From NCBI RefSeq assembly GCF_003574425.1, contig NZ_QLIU01000008.1:1-53136 (forward strand): a DNA stretch of 53,136 bases. Direction: 5' to 3'. Of the stretch, positions 9,117-19,200 are shown one piece after another. Position numbers and translations under genes: made by a program. How positions within the stretch are numbered: position 1 is the first letter of the stretch; every line of letters begins with the position of its first letter. The notes below the pieces were generated by a model. The model was not told the origin of the DNA and did not search any database. It saw nothing but the letters and a program-made list of their open reading frames with translations. The stretch comes from Cysteiniphilum halobium. Its GTDB lineage: Bacteria; Pseudomonadota; Gammaproteobacteria; Francisellales; Francisellaceae.

Positions 9117-10598
9117 CTAAACTTCAGTACTCTTAAAATCAGGTAAACTATGGCCAAAACAACTTGCAGATATTTTACATAATAACTCATCATTAATTAT
9201 TTTTTTAAAATTCTCAGAATAAGAATAGTTTGCCTTAGAGAATAGAAATGCACCCTCTTCGTCCCATGCTGACATCTCAGTTAAATCTTTTGACAGGTAA
9301 TATGCATGATTTTTTGTCGAATTTATTGTGCCATAGTCTTCAGTTGAATGTAGCATATAAAGTTTATTAGTCGTCGAATAGATGCTTGGGTTATCATATT
9401 GATCCTTTTTGTAATCGCGCACTTTTAGTTCTCCTGTTTGTTCTCTCACCACAACTCTCAAATCTTCAATACCATTAGCATGACTTGCCTTCTTAGCTAA
9501 TATTGGTATTAGATCAATTATTTGTTTACCAGTTAAAATATAGTATGAATTTTCTATTTGCTTATTACCTATTAATATACTTGCAATATCGGCATTATTT
9601 AAAGGTATTCCTAGATCTGAAAAGAAATATAACATTGCAGCATGACTACAACATGCTGAAAGTCCTGTGCTTTCTTTGACTACATTGAATAAAACAGGCA
9701 CCTCAGACTTTTCAATTGGTCTAGGAGATGAATGATCTATGTTTATATCTTTAGTAAAATTCTTGTTGTTAATCGCTTTTTCTAACATGACCAGACTAAT
9801 TTCTGAGGTAATAATATCTGGAGCTAATTCAAATACATGCCCACCTGGATCAACCCCCATTACTGGGTTATTATTGCCATAGTAATAACCATTAATTAAT
9901 CCTTGATTATTGAACGCATAACTATCCACCTGCATAAAGCTTCTCAAATATGGATCATAATCACGTGCCTTTAAATAATATAAACCAGTCAATGGATCAA
10001 ACATATAACCAGAATATTGCAGTGGATTAATAGCAAGATCTAATGTGCCACTGTCTGTCTTCTGAACTCCGTCTTCCGTCTTCTGAACCCCATAAACACT
10101 ATATTGATAAAACTGCGTATTAGTACCTAATTCACCAATGACAGAATCATGACGGTTGTGTAAAAGCACAGTTGTATCACCATTAACACTACGCACTACC
10201 ACACTATTAGCGATTAAATACGCGGATGAATGTGCACCATCGCTTGTGTTTAACAGTTGATTATGGCGTGAATAGTAATGCACAAGTATCTGAGTATTGC
10301 TTTGCACCACAGCACGCAGACCATTGGCGTAGTAATAATCGCTTTCTTTAGCACCTGAGGCGAGACTTACTTGTGTTAGTTCATTTGCAGTATTATAGCT
10401 AAAACGCGCGCGCTTATTGTCCGTAGATATATTACCATTGGAATTATAGTTAATTGTTGAGCTGATCAAAACACTGTGATGATTTACACATTTCTTACCC
10501 ATTGATTTGATACCATCTAGCGAATATGCCATGCTTTGGGTGATCAAAAGGCATGATATTATCATGGCAATAGATAGCTTAGATTTATTATTTAACAT
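9117..10598 (-). CDS. Exported mini-RHS protein with a protease-like C-terminal domain
   Basis: A 493-residue protein in three parts. Residues 1-24 form a Sec signal peptide (cleavage after QSMA). Residues about 50-255 form a very short RHS core ending in the RHS-associated module (GLYYLKARDYDP, NGYYYGNNNP, VDPGGHVFE). Residues 256-493 form a unique tail. The tail contains C316-C317 in SACCSHAAMLYF, H431 in KNHAYYL and D446 in SAWDEEG. The C317-H431-D446 spacing of 114 and 15 residues is close to the 119 and 16 of YopT (C58 proteases), so a papain-like protease or transferase is a reasonable guess, not a demonstrated one. A purine minisatellite encodes VQKTEDGVQKTD inside the core. No immunity-sized gene follows; the downstream neighbour is the convergent helicase. 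Confidence 0.85.
   Translation of the reverse strand: MLNNKSKLSIAMIISCLLITQSMAYSLDGIKSMGKKCVNHHSVLISSTINYNSNGNISTDNKRARFSYNTANELTQVSLASGAKESDYYYANGLRAVVQSNTQILVHYYSRHNQLLNTSDGAHSSAYLIANSVVVRSVNGDTTVLLHNRHDSVIGELGTNTQFYQYSVYGVQKTEDGVQKTDSGTLDLAINPLQYSGYMFDPLTGLYYLKARDYDPYLRSFMQVDSYAFNNQGLINGYYYGNNNPVMGVDPGGHVFELAPDIITSEISLVMLEKAINNKNFTKDINIDHSSPRPIEKSEVPVLFNVVKESTGLSACCSHAAMLYFFSDLGIPLNNADIASILIGNKQIENSYYILTGKQIIDLIPILAKKASHANGIEDLRVVVREQTGELKVRDYKKDQYDNPSIYSTTNKLYMLHSTEDYGTINSTKNHAYYLSKDLTEMSAWDEEGAFLFSKANYSYSENFKKIINDELLCKISASCFGHSLPDFKSTEV
10051..10090 (-). repeat. Purine-rich minisatellite inside the mini-RHS gene
   Basis: Read on the coding strand this is a degenerate CAGAAGACGGAAGACGG-type repeat encoding VQKTEDGVQKTDSG. 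A related repeat lies at the homologous codons of the second mini-RHS gene (42981-43012). It falls in the loop between the YG and NPLxYSG segments of the RHS core. Confidence 0.65.
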
Positions 10599-10796
10599 TT
10601 TTTACACCATAATTGATTATTTAATATCTTGTTTATAAGTAAATAGGATTGAAATTCATACAGCAGGGTGAAAGTCAATAATAATTTACAGGCAGATGAA
10701 TGTGCGAATTGAATCAAAATAATCTTGGCAAAATAGCTTACTCATCCTCAGACAATCGTGTTACTTTTACTCATTACCTAAAAAGAATCTTTATTT

Positions 10797-13700
10797 ATGT
10801 CTATGTACGAGCAGTTACAATCGTTATTAAAAACGCGTATTTTACTTCTTGATGGTGCGATGGGCACGATGATTCAAGCCTATGATTTAACGGAAATGGA
10901 CTATAGAGGGCGAATGTTTAAGGAGGTAGACACAGAACAAAAGGGTAATAATGATTTATTGAACTTAACACAACCGGAGATTATTCAAACGATTCATGAA
11001 AAATATTTGGCAGCTGGGGCTGATATTATTGAGACCAATACATTTAATAGTACCTCTATTTCTATGGCGGATTACGCACTTGAAGATCATGTCTATGAGA
11101 TTGCTAAAGCTGGTGCCGAAATCGCTAGAAAAGCCACGTTAAAATACACGACAAAAGATAAACCACGTTTTGTTGCCGGCGTTTTAGGACCAACAAACCG
11201 TACGCTATCCATCTCGCCAGATGTTAGTGATCCTGGCTTTAGAAATATTACCTTTATGCAATTGGTTAGCGCTTATCAAGAGAATTTGCGTGGTGTAATT
11301 GATGGTGGTGCCGATATTATTTTGGTTGAGACGATTTTTGATACCCTAAATGCTAAAGCGGCAATTTATGCGATTGAAGATTATTTTGAAAAACACGGTA
11401 TATCGATGCCTGTGATGTTATCAGGGACCATTACCGATCAAAGTGGGCGAACATTATCAGGGCAAACGGTGTATGCTTTCTATTATAGTTTAAAACATGC
11501 TAAAGCATTATCGATTGGGCTTAATTGTGCTTTGGGTGCGGATGATTTGTATCCACATATTGAGGCTTTGGCAAAGACTGCCGAGGGGTTTGTTAGCATG
11601 CATCCAAATGCGGGATTGCCTAATGCCTTTGGTGGTTATGATGAAACCCCTGAGATTATGGCAGATAAACTCAAACCATTTGTTGAGCACCGTTTGGTTA
11701 ATATTCTAGGGGGGTGTTGTGGTACAACACCTGAGCATATTGAAGCGATGGCAAAGCTTATTGAAAATGTAGCACCAAGAGCGATTAAACAAAAAGCTAA
11801 AACGTTATGTCTATCAGGCTTGGAAAGTTTGGTGGTAACACCTCAAAGCAATTTTATCAATATCGGTGAGCGTACCAATGTCTCAGGGTCATTAAAATTT
11901 GCTAAACTTATTCGTGATCAGGATTTTGAAGCAGCCCTTCATGTTGCACAAGAGCAAGTTGAAAATGGCGCGCAAATCGTTGATGTCAATATGGATGATG
12001 GCATGCTAGAGACACGAGCTTGTATGGAGCGTTTTTTAAAGCTTATCGCCACGGAGCCTGATATCTCCAAAGTGCCAATGATGATTGATTCTTCTAAATG
12101 GGAGGTGATTGAAACTGGTTTGCAACAGATTCAAGGCAAAGGGGTAATTAACTCAATCAGTCTTAAAGAAGGCGAGGCTGAATTTATAAAGCATGCCAAA
12201 CTGGCTCTGCGTTATGGTGCTGCCATTGTTGTGATGGCGTTTGATGAACAAGGGCAAGCAGACACCTTGCAAAAACGGATTGATATTTGCCAACGAGCAT
12301 ATGATCTTTTAGTCAAAAAGATAGGGTTTCCACCCGAGGATATTATTTTTGATCCGAATATCTTTGCCGTTGCCACAGGTATTGAGGCGCATCACAGTTA
12401 TGGTATTGATTTTATTGAAGCAACTAAAGAGATTAAAAAGCGCTGCCCCCATGCACGTATCTCAGGAGGCGTTAGCAATGTCTCATTTTCATTTCGTGGT
12501 AATAATTTGGTGCGTGAAGCCATTCATTCGATCTTTTTATATCACGCGATTAAAGCAGGTATGGATATGGGAATTGTCAACGCCGGACAAATTACGATTT
12601 ATGAAGATATTGACCCCAAACTTAAACAATTGATTGAAGAGGTAATTTTAAATACACGCAAAGCGGCGGCTGATGAGCTTGTTGAATATGCGCAAACCTT
12701 ATCTGGCACAAAAACAGACAAAAAAGAAGATCTTTCTTGGCGCAAGCAATCGGTGAGTGAGCGCTTAAGCTATGCTTTAGTTAAGGGCATTAACCAATAT
12801 ATTATTGAAGATACAGAAGCAGCAAGAGTGGAGCTTGGTAATCCCCTAAGTGTGATTGAAGGCCCTTTGATGCAGGGGATGGATATTGTGGGTGATTTGT
12901 TTGGTTCAGGTAAAATGTTTTTGCCACAAGTGGTCAAATCAGCACGTGTCATGAAGCAGGCAGTTGCTTATCTTGAGCCATTTTTGCAAGAAGAGAAATC
13001 CCAAGCACAAAAAGCCAAAGGTAAAATTGTACTTGCTACGGTTAAGGGTGATGTGCATGATATCGGTAAGAATATTGTTGGCGTGGTACTGCAATGTAAT
13101 AACTATGAAGTCATTGATTTAGGGGTGATGACACCCTATCAAAAAATTATCGAAACTGCCAAAAAAGAACATGCCGATATGATTGGTTTAAGTGGGCTTA
13201 TTACGCCGTCACTTGATGAGATGATCACGGTTGCCAGTGAGATGGAGGCGCAAAATGTCCACTTACCCCTTTTAATCGGAGGTGCCACCACATCAAAGAT
13301 CCATACTGCTATGAAGATATTGCCAAAACATGATTTTCCAACGGTGCATGTATTGGATGCATCGCGTGCAGTGTCAACGATGGCGAATCTTTTGGGTGAT
13401 AATAAAGAGAGTTATTATCAGAAGATCAAAACGGAATATGAGCACTTGGTAGCGCATTACCAAAAGAGTAAACAAGCACGTGAAATCTATGCCTATGAGA
13501 AATGCAATAGCCAAAACTTGAAATTGGTATTTGATCAACAGACGATCCAAAAGCCTAAGCAGTTAGGGCGATTTGTATTAATGGATTACCCATTGCAAAA
13601 TCTTGTTGATCGGATTGATTGGAGCCCCTTTTTCCATGCATGGGAATTAAAGGGGAGTTATCCTAAGATTTTGCATGATCCGCACAAAGGGCAGGAGGCG

Positions 13701-14444
13701 CAGAAACTTTTTAATGATGCCAAACAGATGCTAAAGCAAATTATTAATGAGAAATGTCTTCAAGCCAATGCCGTATATGGCTTGTATCATGCCAATAGTG
13801 TTGGCAATGATATTGAAGTATATGATACAAAGGGTTCAACCTTAGCAAGATTCCAGACATTGCGTCAGCAAACGGGTAACCCGAATAAGGCATTTGTCGC
13901 ATTAAGTGATTATATCGCGCCAAAAGGTCTTAATATCGATGACTATATTGGTGCTTTTGCCGTTACTACGGGGATTGAAACGTCCGATAAACTTAAAACA
14001 TTTGAGGAAAATCATGACCAGTATAATGCAATTATGTTTAAAGTATTAGCCGATCGCTTGGCTGAGAGTTTTGCTGAGCACTTACATGAGCGCATTCGCA
14101 AAGAGTTTTGGGGGTATGCTACAGATGAGTGCTTTGACAATGAGGCATTGATTAAAGGCAAATATCGCGGTATTCGTCCGGCATTTGGTTATCCGGCTTG
14201 TCCAGATCACACTGAAAAAGAAACCTTATTTCAGCTATTAAACGCGTCTGAAATGGGGATGCATTTGACTGAGTCGATGGCAGTAACACCTGCGGCAAGT
14301 GTTAGTGGGCTTTATTTTGCGCATCCTGAGAGTAAGTATTTTGGTGTAGGGAAAATTGCGGAAGATCAGCTTGAAGATTACGCCAAGCGCAAAGGTATGA
14401 GTATTACTGAAGCGGAAAAATGGCTGCGTCCTAATTTATTTTGA
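10797..14444 (+). CDS. metH: Cobalamin-dependent methionine synthase
   Basis: A 1215-residue four-module enzyme transferring the methyl group of methyltetrahydrofolate to homocysteine. The homocysteine domain (1 to about 325) has zinc ligands C244 (GLNCALG) and C307/C308 (GGCCGT). The pterin domain (about 345-620) opens with [13 protein letters not shown]. The B12 cap and Rossmann domains (about 650-890) contain DVHDIGKN with the cobalt-ligating H754. The reactivation domain (about 910-1215) has [15 protein letters not shown]. The organism must therefore obtain cobalamin. I see no B12 or SAM riboswitch in the 198-base upstream gap. The 3' end overlaps the convergent DUF4870-type gene by nine bases. 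Confidence 0.97.
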   Translation: MSMYEQLQSLLKTRILLLDGAMGTMIQAYDLTEMDYRGRMFKEVDTEQKGNNDLLNLTQPEIIQTIHEKYLAAGADIIETNTFNSTSISMADYALEDHVYEIAKAGAEIARKATLKYTTKDKPRFVAGVLGPTNRTLSISPDVSDPGFRNITFMQLVSAYQENLRGVIDGGADIILVETIFDTLNAKAAIYAIEDYFEKHGISMPVMLSGTITDQSGRTLSGQTVYAFYYSLKHAKALSIGLNCALGADDLYPHIEALAKTAEGFVSMHPNAGLPNAFGGYDETPEIMADKLKPFVEHRLVNILGGCCGTTPEHIEAMAKLIENVAPRAIKQKAKTLCLSGLESLVVTPQSNFINIGERTNVSGSLKFAKLIRDQDFEAALHVAQEQVENGAQIVDVNMDDGMLETRACMERFLKLIATEPDISKVPMMIDSSKWEVIETGLQQIQGKGVINSISLKEGEAEFIKHAKLALRYGAAIVVMAFDEQGQADTLQKRIDICQRAYDLLVKKIGFPPEDIIFDPNIFAVATGIEAHHSYGIDFIEATKEIKKRCPHARISGGVSNVSFSFRGNNLVREAIHSIFLYHAIKAGMDMGIVNAGQITIYEDIDPKLKQLIEEVILNTRKAAADELVEYAQTLSGTKTDKKEDLSWRKQSVSERLSYALVKGINQYIIEDTEAARVELGNPLSVIEGPLMQGMDIVGDLFGSGKMFLPQVVKSARVMKQAVAYLEPFLQEEKSQAQKAKGKIVLATVKGDVHDIGKNIVGVVLQCNNYEVIDLGVMTPYQKIIETAKKEHADMIGLSGLITPSLDEMITVASEMEAQNVHLPLLIGGATTSKIHTAMKILPKHDFPTVHVLDASRAVSTMANLLGDNKESYYQKIKTEYEHLVAHYQKSKQAREIYAYEKCNSQNLKLVFDQQTIQKPKQLGRFVLMDYPLQNLVDRIDWSPFFHAWELKGSYPKILHDPHKGQEAQKLFNDAKQMLKQIINEKCLQANAVYGLYHANSVGNDIEVYDTKGSTLARFQTLRQQTGNPNKAFVALSDYIAPKGLNIDDYIGAFAVTTGIETSDKLKTFEENHDQYNAIMFKVLADRLAESFAEHLHERIRKEFWGYATDECFDNEALIKGKYRGIRPAFGYPACPDHTEKETLFQLLNASEMGMHLTESMAVTPAASVSGLYFAHPESKYFGVGKIAEDQLEDYAKRKGMSITEAEKWLRPNLF

Positions 14445-14798
14445 GATGCTAAGATTAAACTCGCCTAATCCCCAAAATCCATCTTTCCCAGTGACTGCTT
14501 GGTTATTATCTAGTGCTATAAAGCCTTTAATGGTACGAACAACGAGCCAGATTACCCACCAGATATACAAAAGATAACCAATGATAACAAAAGCTAAAAC
14601 AATCGATAAGATCAGATAAATCAGACCATACCAAAAGGTTTTAATCTGAAAATCAAAATGAGTCTTAAGAGCGGATGTCACATCGTGTTCATTTCTTTTG
14701 ATATACGCCATGATTAGCCCGATTAGCGCGGTAATGCCGGTAAATAGACCGACGATATAGAGGATATAGATAATTTTGGCATAGGTTTCATTTTTCAT
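14436..14798 (-). CDS. Small inner-membrane protein, DUF4870-like
   Basis: 120 residues with about three hydrophobic helices (residues 8-32, 53-75 and 72-90 region). The layout, with an [20 protein letters not shown] loop between helices 1 and 2, is that of the DUF4870 family of unknown function. AAGGA lies five bases before the ATG. Its last nine bases overlap the metH 3' end, so the two transcripts run into each other. Confidence 0.8.
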   Translation of the reverse strand: MKNETYAKIIYILYIVGLFTGITALIGLIMAYIKRNEHDVTSALKTHFDFQIKTFWYGLIYLILSIVLAFVIIGYLLYIWWVIWLVVRTIKGFIALDNNQAVTGKDGFWGLGEFNLSISK

Positions 14799-14836
14799 AG
14801 ATGTCCTTGTTTTCTTTACTGTATGTAATCAATAAG

Positions 14837-14914
14837 AATTAAGTTGAGTTTTAATTATTCCCCTCACCCGCGCAGCGTAAGCTGCACGACCTCTCCCGCA
14901 GGGGGAGAGGTGAG
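14837..14914. repeat. Dispersed palindromic repeat, family A, copy 2
   Basis: Starts AATTAAGTTGAGTTTTAA, then CCCCTCACCCGCGCAGC, GTAAGCTGCACGACC and a hairpin CTCTCCC-GCA-GGGGGAG, closing with GGTGAG pairing back to CTCACC. The same unit is at 4051-4124 and, inverted and diverged, at 45311-45369. The remainder of the 14799-15231 gap holds only the small palindrome at 15049-15072. Confidence 0.75.
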
Positions 14915-15048
14915 AAATAGCGTAACTTATTTCTTCATCATTACTATATTGTTGACGACAGCTTGCCTTAAGCTTGCTAGATCTGCAAGCGTGTCAGTTT
15001 GATTAGATATAGCTGCCCTTGACAGAGTCTTTGGGCGCTCATTTGCTA

Positions 15049-15072
15049 AAACAATGAAACTATTCATTGTTT
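15049..15072. repeat. Perfect 10-bp hairpin in the tex upstream region
   Basis: AAACAATGAA and its exact complement TTCATTGTTT are separated by ACTA. It has no following T-run, so it is not a standard terminator. It lies 160 bases before tex and could be an operator or a leader hairpin; this is sequence observation only. Confidence 0.5.
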
Positions 15073-15231
15073 CTTAACGCATTCGTTATTGGCAAAATAT
15101 CATCATGCAAAAGTGCTAAGTAGATAACGAAAATTATATAGAAAGCATCTGTGGGGTAGCGATAATAATGATGGACATTGGCACTGAAATCGCTGAAGAT
15201 AGCAAGCATAATTAGCATGCCTTAATGTTCC

Positions 15232-17334
15232 ATGAATTTACAGCAACTTGCCACACAAAGTGGATTGTCGATTAAAGCCACTGAGAATATTGTTTCATTA
15301 TTAGCCGAAGGGGCAACTATTCCCTTTATTGCACGTTATCGCAAAGAGATGACAGGTGGGGCAAGTGACACAGATCTTCGAAATTTTTATGAACAGTATC
15401 AATATTTACAGAAGTTTGATACGCGTAAAGAGGAAATTATTCACACATTGAGTGAGCGTGGTGTCTATGATGAATTATTAAAAAAGGAATTTGAACGAGC
15501 CAATACATTAACTGATTTAGAGGATATCTATCAACCTTTTAAACAAAAGCGCAATACGCGTGCGCAGGTGGCGATTGAGAAAGGGCTGCAACCTTTAGCA
15601 GATACGCTACTTAAAGCCTATGATAGTGAGGTGGCATTTTATGATCGCGCTAAGTCATTTGTCAAAAATGGTGTGCAAACCGTTGACGAGGCAGTGCAAG
15701 GTGCGATGGATATTGTCGCGGAAATTTATGCTGATAATGCCAAGGAACGCGCCTATGTGCGCGATCAAGTATCGCGTTTTGGTAGCTTACAGGTTAAAGC
15801 CACCAAAACATGTAATGACCAAGGTAATTTTGCACAGTTCGACCAGTATCAATCTAATGTTAATAAAATACCTGCACATCGTTTGTTAGCGATTTTTCGT
15901 GGTGTGGCTGAAAAAGAGCTAAGCATTAAGATTGACATAGACCATAATCGCTATAAAGAAACGATCACACGTTTTAAGCTACCAAGGCACGCTGCGGGCG
16001 TATCAACATTGTTGATAGAGGCTTATTATGATGGCTACAAGCGATTGTTATATCCGTCAATTGAGCGTGAGGTAATCAGTACCCTAAAAGAGAAAGCAGA
16101 AACTTCAGCCATTTATGTTTTTGCTGATAACTTAAGTCATTTGCTGATGGTGCCACCAGTTAAGGCACATGCTGTGTTGGGTGTTGATCCTGGGTTTAAA
16201 ACGGGTGCTAAGTTAGCAGTTATTGATGAAAAGGGCATGTATTTGGCAGAAGCTGTTATATATCCAGCACCTCCGCATAACAAAACAATAGAAGCTAAAA
16301 AGATCGTTAATGATTTAGTTAAAAAATATCACATTGATACCGTGGCAATTGGTAATGGTACGGCATCGCGTGAGTTACAAGATTTTTTCGCTAATTATAA
16401 CAAAGACACAGAACAGAAGCTTCGCTATACCGTTGTCTCTGAAGCTGGTGCTTCAGTTTACTCAGCTTCTGAAGTGGCCGAAGAGGAGTATCCACAGTTA
16501 GATGTTACCGTAAGAGGGGCAATTTCAATTGCACAGCGCTTGCAGAACCCGATGGCAGCATTGGTGAAAATTGATCCTAAAGCCTTAGGTGTCGGTCAAT
16601 ATCAGCATGATGTTGATCAAAAGAAACTAGTGCAAAAACTAAGTGATGTTACAGAAGCGGCTGTGAATAGTGTCGGTGTTAATTTAAACACAGCATCAGC
16701 ACAGTTATTAGCATATGTTGCAGGCTTAAGTCCACGCTTAGCAAAAGAAGTGGTGGCATATCGCAATAAAGTCGGTGGCTTTAAAAATATTATCGAGCTT
16801 AAGAAAGTCAAAGGTTTAGGTGATAAAGCATTTGAGCAGTGCTCAGGCTTTATGCGCATTCCTGAGGCGCATGATCTTTTGGATAATACTGGTGTGCATC
16901 CTGAGCATTATGCGATTGCTAGAGAACTATTAACAAAATCAAATGATGAGCTAAAGCAGATCGATATTGTAAGTTTTGCCAAAATGCATAATATTGGCGA
17001 GCCAACGTTAAGAGATATTATCAAAGAGTTACAAAAGCCAGGCTTTGACCCACGTGATGAATTGCCTGAGGTTAGTTTCAGTGCTGAAGCCTTAGATATA
17101 GACTCGCTTAAAGTCGGTATGATGGTTTCAGGTGTTGTACGTAACATCACAGACTTTGGGGTGTTTGTTGATATAGGTTTAAAAAATGATGGTATGATTC
17201 ATATTTCTAAATTAAGCACTAAGCGCGTCAGTCACCCAAATGAAGTGGTCAGTTTAAATGAGCAACTGCCACAGATTAAAGTCATTAGTATTGACCTTGA
17301 ACGCCAGCGAGTTGGGTTGAGTCTTGTTGGGTGA
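15232..17334 (+). CDS. tex: Tex family transcription accessory / RNA-binding protein
   Basis: 700 residues with the complete Tex architecture: helical N-terminal region (TIPFIARYRKEMTGG), YqgF-like RNase H fold domain (VLGVDPGFKTGAKLAVID, about 320-450), helix-hairpin-helix repeats (NLNTASAQLLAYVAG and KVKGLGDKAFEQC, about 480-545) and a C-terminal S1 RNA-binding domain (GVVRNITDFGVFVDIGL, from about 625). Tex binds nucleic acids and influences transcription, and is tied to toxin expression and stress fitness in several pathogens. It stops directly after the S1 domain and lacks the roughly 70-residue basic tail of the E. coli protein. No ribosome binding site precedes the ATG. The PLP enzyme follows 35 bases downstream. 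Confidence 0.95.
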   Translation: MNLQQLATQSGLSIKATENIVSLLAEGATIPFIARYRKEMTGGASDTDLRNFYEQYQYLQKFDTRKEEIIHTLSERGVYDELLKKEFERANTLTDLEDIYQPFKQKRNTRAQVAIEKGLQPLADTLLKAYDSEVAFYDRAKSFVKNGVQTVDEAVQGAMDIVAEIYADNAKERAYVRDQVSRFGSLQVKATKTCNDQGNFAQFDQYQSNVNKIPAHRLLAIFRGVAEKELSIKIDIDHNRYKETITRFKLPRHAAGVSTLLIEAYYDGYKRLLYPSIEREVISTLKEKAETSAIYVFADNLSHLLMVPPVKAHAVLGVDPGFKTGAKLAVIDEKGMYLAEAVIYPAPPHNKTIEAKKIVNDLVKKYHIDTVAIGNGTASRELQDFFANYNKDTEQKLRYTVVSEAGASVYSASEVAEEEYPQLDVTVRGAISIAQRLQNPMAALVKIDPKALGVGQYQHDVDQKKLVQKLSDVTEAAVNSVGVNLNTASAQLLAYVAGLSPRLAKEVVAYRNKVGGFKNIIELKKVKGLGDKAFEQCSGFMRIPEAHDLLDNTGVHPEHYAIARELLTKSNDELKQIDIVSFAKMHNIGEPTLRDIIKELQKPGFDPRDELPEVSFSAEALDIDSLKVGMMVSGVVRNITDFGVFVDIGLKNDGMIHISKLSTKRVSHPNEVVSLNEQLPQIKVISIDLERQRVGLSLVG

Positions 17335-17369
17335 TATAAAAAATATAAAGAATAAATGATTTAGAAACT

Positions 17370-18575
17370 ATGAGTAACAGTAGAATAACGCGCTTATTGC
17401 ACCTTGAAAACGATGATGCATATCAGGCGATGAGTATGCCGATTTATCAAGTGAGCACTTTTGACCAGCATAGTAGTAGTGCATTTGAATATTCGCGTGT
17501 GCACAATCCAACTCGTCATTATCTAGAAAAACAGCTGGCTATTTTGGATGAAGCGCATGCGGCATTTGCAGTTAGTAGTGGCTTGTCAGCACTTAATATC
17601 GTCTTAAGCATGCTAAAAGCAGGTGACGAGCTTATTGTTGGTTGTGATTTTTATGCAGGATTGTCATTTATTTTGGAAGAAATGTGTGAGGATCGTGGTA
17701 TTATTATTACGCAAATTGACTTACAAGAGCCTAATAATTTATCTCAAGCAATAAGTACAAAAACCAAGATGGTGTTATGTGAGACGGTGTCTAATCCATT
17801 ACAGAAAATAACGCCTGTTGCTGATTTGGCAAAGATCACTCAAACGAACAATATTTGCTTGGTGGTTGATAATTCTTTAATGTCATCTTATGGCTTTATG
17901 CCACTTTTGCATGGTGCTGATATTGCTTTGCAGTCATCTACTAAGTATCTCGTTGGACATGCAGATGTTACCTCGGGGGTGATTGCTACTAATGCACAGT
18001 TTAGAGAAAAAATTGCTAAGATTATTCGCCAAACAGGCTATGCGCTGGATCCATTTCAAGCATGGTTGTTATCCAGAAGTTTAAAAACAGTGCATTTGCG
18101 CATGGCTGAAATAACCAAGAATACAGCTGCTATTTATGCATTATTAAAAGAAAGTAAATGTTTTAAAAATATCTATTATGTCGGTGATTTAACACAAAAA
18201 AACGCACATTGGCTTAAGGAAAATTGTGAATCTTTGGGTGGGCTTTTGGCAGTTGAGTGTTTTGATCAGGCACAGTTTGAGCAATTTTATCAAAAAGTAA
18301 AAGCGTATTTCCCAAAAACGGTGAGTTTTGGTGCGGTACACTCATCTTTAAGCCATCCAGCAAGCATGTCGCACAAGGATGTTCAAAAACTGCAACAAAT
18401 TCAATTACAAGTCTCGCCATGGTTGCTAAGATTATCCATCGGATGTGAGGTATTGGCGGATACGCTCATGGTATTTCAGGAGTTTGTCGATGAATATAAT
18501 CAAACAGCAAAAGCAGCAAAAACAGAAAATACAAAAGAAAAGCAAGATTGCAAGAAAAGCATCAAGCAGTATTAA
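17370..18575 (+). CDS. Cys/Met metabolism PLP enzyme (cystathionine synthase/lyase type)
   Basis: A 401-residue fold-type I enzyme of the trans-sulfuration family. K192 in SSTKYLVGH is the PLP lysine, D167 in VVDNS pairs with the pyridine nitrogen, Y41/R43 in EYSRVHNPTR bind cofactor phosphate across the dimer, and Y95 in CDFYAG should stack on the ring. The motifs do not separate MetB, MetC, MetZ or methionine gamma-lyase. The presence of metH in the window fits a methionine role. The last 29 residues are a Lys/Gln/Thr-rich tail beyond the usual end of the family. They are encoded where the next gene's start region overlaps by 86 bases. Confidence 0.88.
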   Translation: MSNSRITRLLHLENDDAYQAMSMPIYQVSTFDQHSSSAFEYSRVHNPTRHYLEKQLAILDEAHAAFAVSSGLSALNIVLSMLKAGDELIVGCDFYAGLSFILEEMCEDRGIIITQIDLQEPNNLSQAISTKTKMVLCETVSNPLQKITPVADLAKITQTNNICLVVDNSLMSSYGFMPLLHGADIALQSSTKYLVGHADVTSGVIATNAQFREKIAKIIRQTGYALDPFQAWLLSRSLKTVHLRMAEITKNTAAIYALLKESKCFKNIYYVGDLTQKNAHWLKENCESLGGLLAVECFDQAQFEQFYQKVKAYFPKTVSFGAVHSSLSHPASMSHKDVQKLQQIQLQVSPWLLRLSIGCEVLADTLMVFQEFVDEYNQTAKAAKTENTKEKQDCKKSIKQY

Positions 18576-19200
18576 AGTCATATCACTTATTTTAGGTATC
18601 ACTTTAACTGCTGTACTAAGTGCTTGTGCACCGGTTGTGATCGCCGGAGCGGGAGCCGCAGTTGTTGGTAGTAATGTTGCAGGCAGTAGTGTCGATGGCA
18701 AAACCAATGCTTCGGATAAATCAATTCAATTCAAAGCGATTTCATTATTAAATGATTACCCAGCGCTTAAGGGTAATTCCAATGTTGAGCCGGTAGTCTT
18801 TAATCATATCGTATTGCTATTAGGACAGGTACCAACCGAGACACTTAAAACAGAGATTGCCAATCGCATGGCTAAAATTCCAGGTGTCAAAGTCGTCTAT
18901 AATCAACTAACCATTGGTGACCCAGTTGATATTGGTGATTATTTGGCAGATAGCTGGATTACGTCTAAAGTGATTTCGTCTTTGGTCTCAAGCGGTGTAA
19001 ACAGTTTGAAGTTCAAAGTAGTAACCGAAAAAGGCGTGGTCTATCTATTGGGTGTTGTGACCAAAGCAGAGGGTAACAAAGCATCACGTATAGCTGCGAA
19101 TGTTTCTGGGGTTAAAAAAGTCATTGAAGTGTATGATTATGTGTCTTATCCAGTTGAAGCGCCAAAAGCGGATAAACAAGCAATAGGGAAAGAAGAATGA
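18490..19200 (+). CDS. BON-domain lipoprotein (DolP/YraP-like)
   Basis: 236 residues. A long basic N-region (about 29 residues, KQQKQQKQKIQKKSK) precedes a hydrophobic stretch ending in the lipobox LSAC, so the protein should be lipid-anchored on the periplasmic side. Two BON domains follow (about residues 65-130 and 135-210, the second with VTEKGVVYLLGVVTKAEG), the architecture of DolP, which supports outer-membrane integrity. The start at 18490 is fixed by AGGAG eight bases upstream; an earlier in-frame ATG at 18445 has none. The gene overlaps the PLP-enzyme gene by 86 bases and the NadM gene by four (ATGA), so the three are probably co-transcribed. Confidence 0.88.
   Translation: MNIIKQQKQQKQKIQKKSKIARKASSSIKVISLILGITLTAVLSACAPVVIAGAGAAVVGSNVAGSSVDGKTNASDKSIQFKAISLLNDYPALKGNSNVEPVVFNHIVLLLGQVPTETLKTEIANRMAKIPGVKVVYNQLTIGDPVDIGDYLADSWITSKVISSLVSSGVNSLKFKVVTEKGVVYLLGVVTKAEGNKASRIAANVSGVKKVIEVYDYVSYPVEAPKADKQAIGKEE

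Noticed and set aside
10599-10796. Possible cobalamin or SAM riboswitch before metH.
   Set aside because: No B12-box or SAM-aptamer-like conserved stretches are visible in the 198-base divergent gap.
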